The notes under the pieces were generated by a model. It was given only the letters and a program-made list of their open reading frames with translations. It was not told the origin of the DNA and ran no database searches. A stretch of DNA of 17,153 bases from assembly GCA_027023165.1 (NCBI GenBank), contig JALVWX010000026.1:1-17153 (forward strand), given 5' to 3'. The stretch comes from Thermococcus sp. (GTDB lineage Archaea > Methanobacteriota_B > Thermococci > Thermococcales > Thermococcaceae). Below are positions 16,934 to 17,153 of this stretch, one piece after another (within the stretch, counting starts at the first letter, position 1; every line of letters begins with the position of its first letter). Position numbers and translations under genes: made by a program.

Positions 16934-17153
16934 TCAGTCCACAACGTCAAAGCTAATCTCCAAAAGCTCTTTACTCCTCCTGAAGCGGATCTTTCTGATT
17001 TTTATCTCCCCGATTTCTCCCGTTGTTTTCGTGTGCTCTTTATTGCAGGCGTTGACGTTCCAGTCCTCGATGACTACAACTTTAAGCGTCCTCACATCTT
17101 CAGGAACCGGGAAAAGGTCGTACATATCTTCACCAAAGCGCCTCTCCGCCTCT
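16934..17153 (-). CDS. alaX: AlaX-type alanyl-tRNA editing protein (C-terminal part)
   Basis: AlaX proteins hydrolyse serine or glycine wrongly attached to tRNA-Ala. The visible 72 codons run open to the window edge (the ATG at 17125 is most likely internal, since upstream codons read EAERRFGED as in the family). The C-terminal zinc ligands are in [14 protein letters not shown], the CxxxH and TGEIG motif of the small (AlaX-S) type, followed by basic strands IKIRKIRFR. The missing N-terminal part would carry the HxxxH zinc ligands. It ends at 16934, one base from the dioxygenase-like gene. Confidence 0.88.
   Translation of the reverse strand, partial: EAERRFGEDMYDLFPVPEDVRTLKVVVIEDWNVNACNKEHTKTTGEIGEIKIRKIRFRRSKELLEISFDVVD

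Overview
The window looks like a chromosomal segment of a hyperthermophilic euryarchaeon of the order Thermococcales, most likely Thermococcus. The basis is recognition of protein families from sequence: archaeal RfcS and RfcL side by side with an intein in the RfcS P-loop, a bifunctional-type Trm5a tRNA methyltransferase, archaeal EndA, an archaeal proteasome beta subunit, a DUF835 protein and AlaX. Archaeal gene signals agree: GGTG-type ribosome binding sites, TATA boxes about 25 nt before leaderless starts, and many 1-100 nt gene overlaps. Coding density is very high and no intergenic gap exceeds about 120 nt. I saw no rRNA, tRNA, CRISPR array or insertion sequence.

Layout. 1-86 (minus): start of a FAU-1-type RNA-binding protein, cut by the window edge and nested in the 3' end of a coiled-coil protein gene (52-792, minus). 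915-3767 (plus): moaA (molybdopterin/tungstopterin precursor synthesis), a membrane-anchored DUF835 protein, and trm5a (wyosine pathway at tRNA position 37), whose first 104 nt overlap the DUF835 gene. 3803-4446 (plus): an MntA-type nucleotidyltransferase antitoxin followed by a HepT toxin gene broken by two one-base frameshifts. 4466-8592 (minus): rfcS-rfcL, the clamp loader operon, with a 540-residue LAGLIDADG intein in RfcS. 8646-9110 (plus): a small membrane YdjM/DUF457 protein. 9166-10353 (plus): kbl. 10387-11402 (minus): ard1-like N-acetyltransferase, then endA, overlapping by 4 nt. 11478-13219 (plus): FecCD-type permease and its ATPase, without a binding protein. 13254-13853 (plus): proteasome beta subunit. 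13906-16932 (plus): a secreted HExxH metallopeptidase of unrecognised family, thrC, and a LigB-fold dioxygenase-family protein, each overlapping or touching the next. 16934-17153 (minus): 3' part of an AlaX-type editing protein, cut by the window edge.

How it fits together. Most of the window is housekeeping: DNA replication (RfcS/RfcL with a PIP box), tRNA maturation and fidelity (Trm5a, EndA, AlaX), protein turnover and modification (PsmB, Ard1), cofactor and amino acid metabolism (MoaA, Kbl, ThrC). The accessory elements are the RfcS intein and the MntA/HepT pair. I do not see a complete new system. The observations most worth a second look are the decayed HepT beside an intact MntA, the overprinted DUF835 tail, and the dioxygenase-family protein translationally coupled to thrC in what is presumably an anaerobe.
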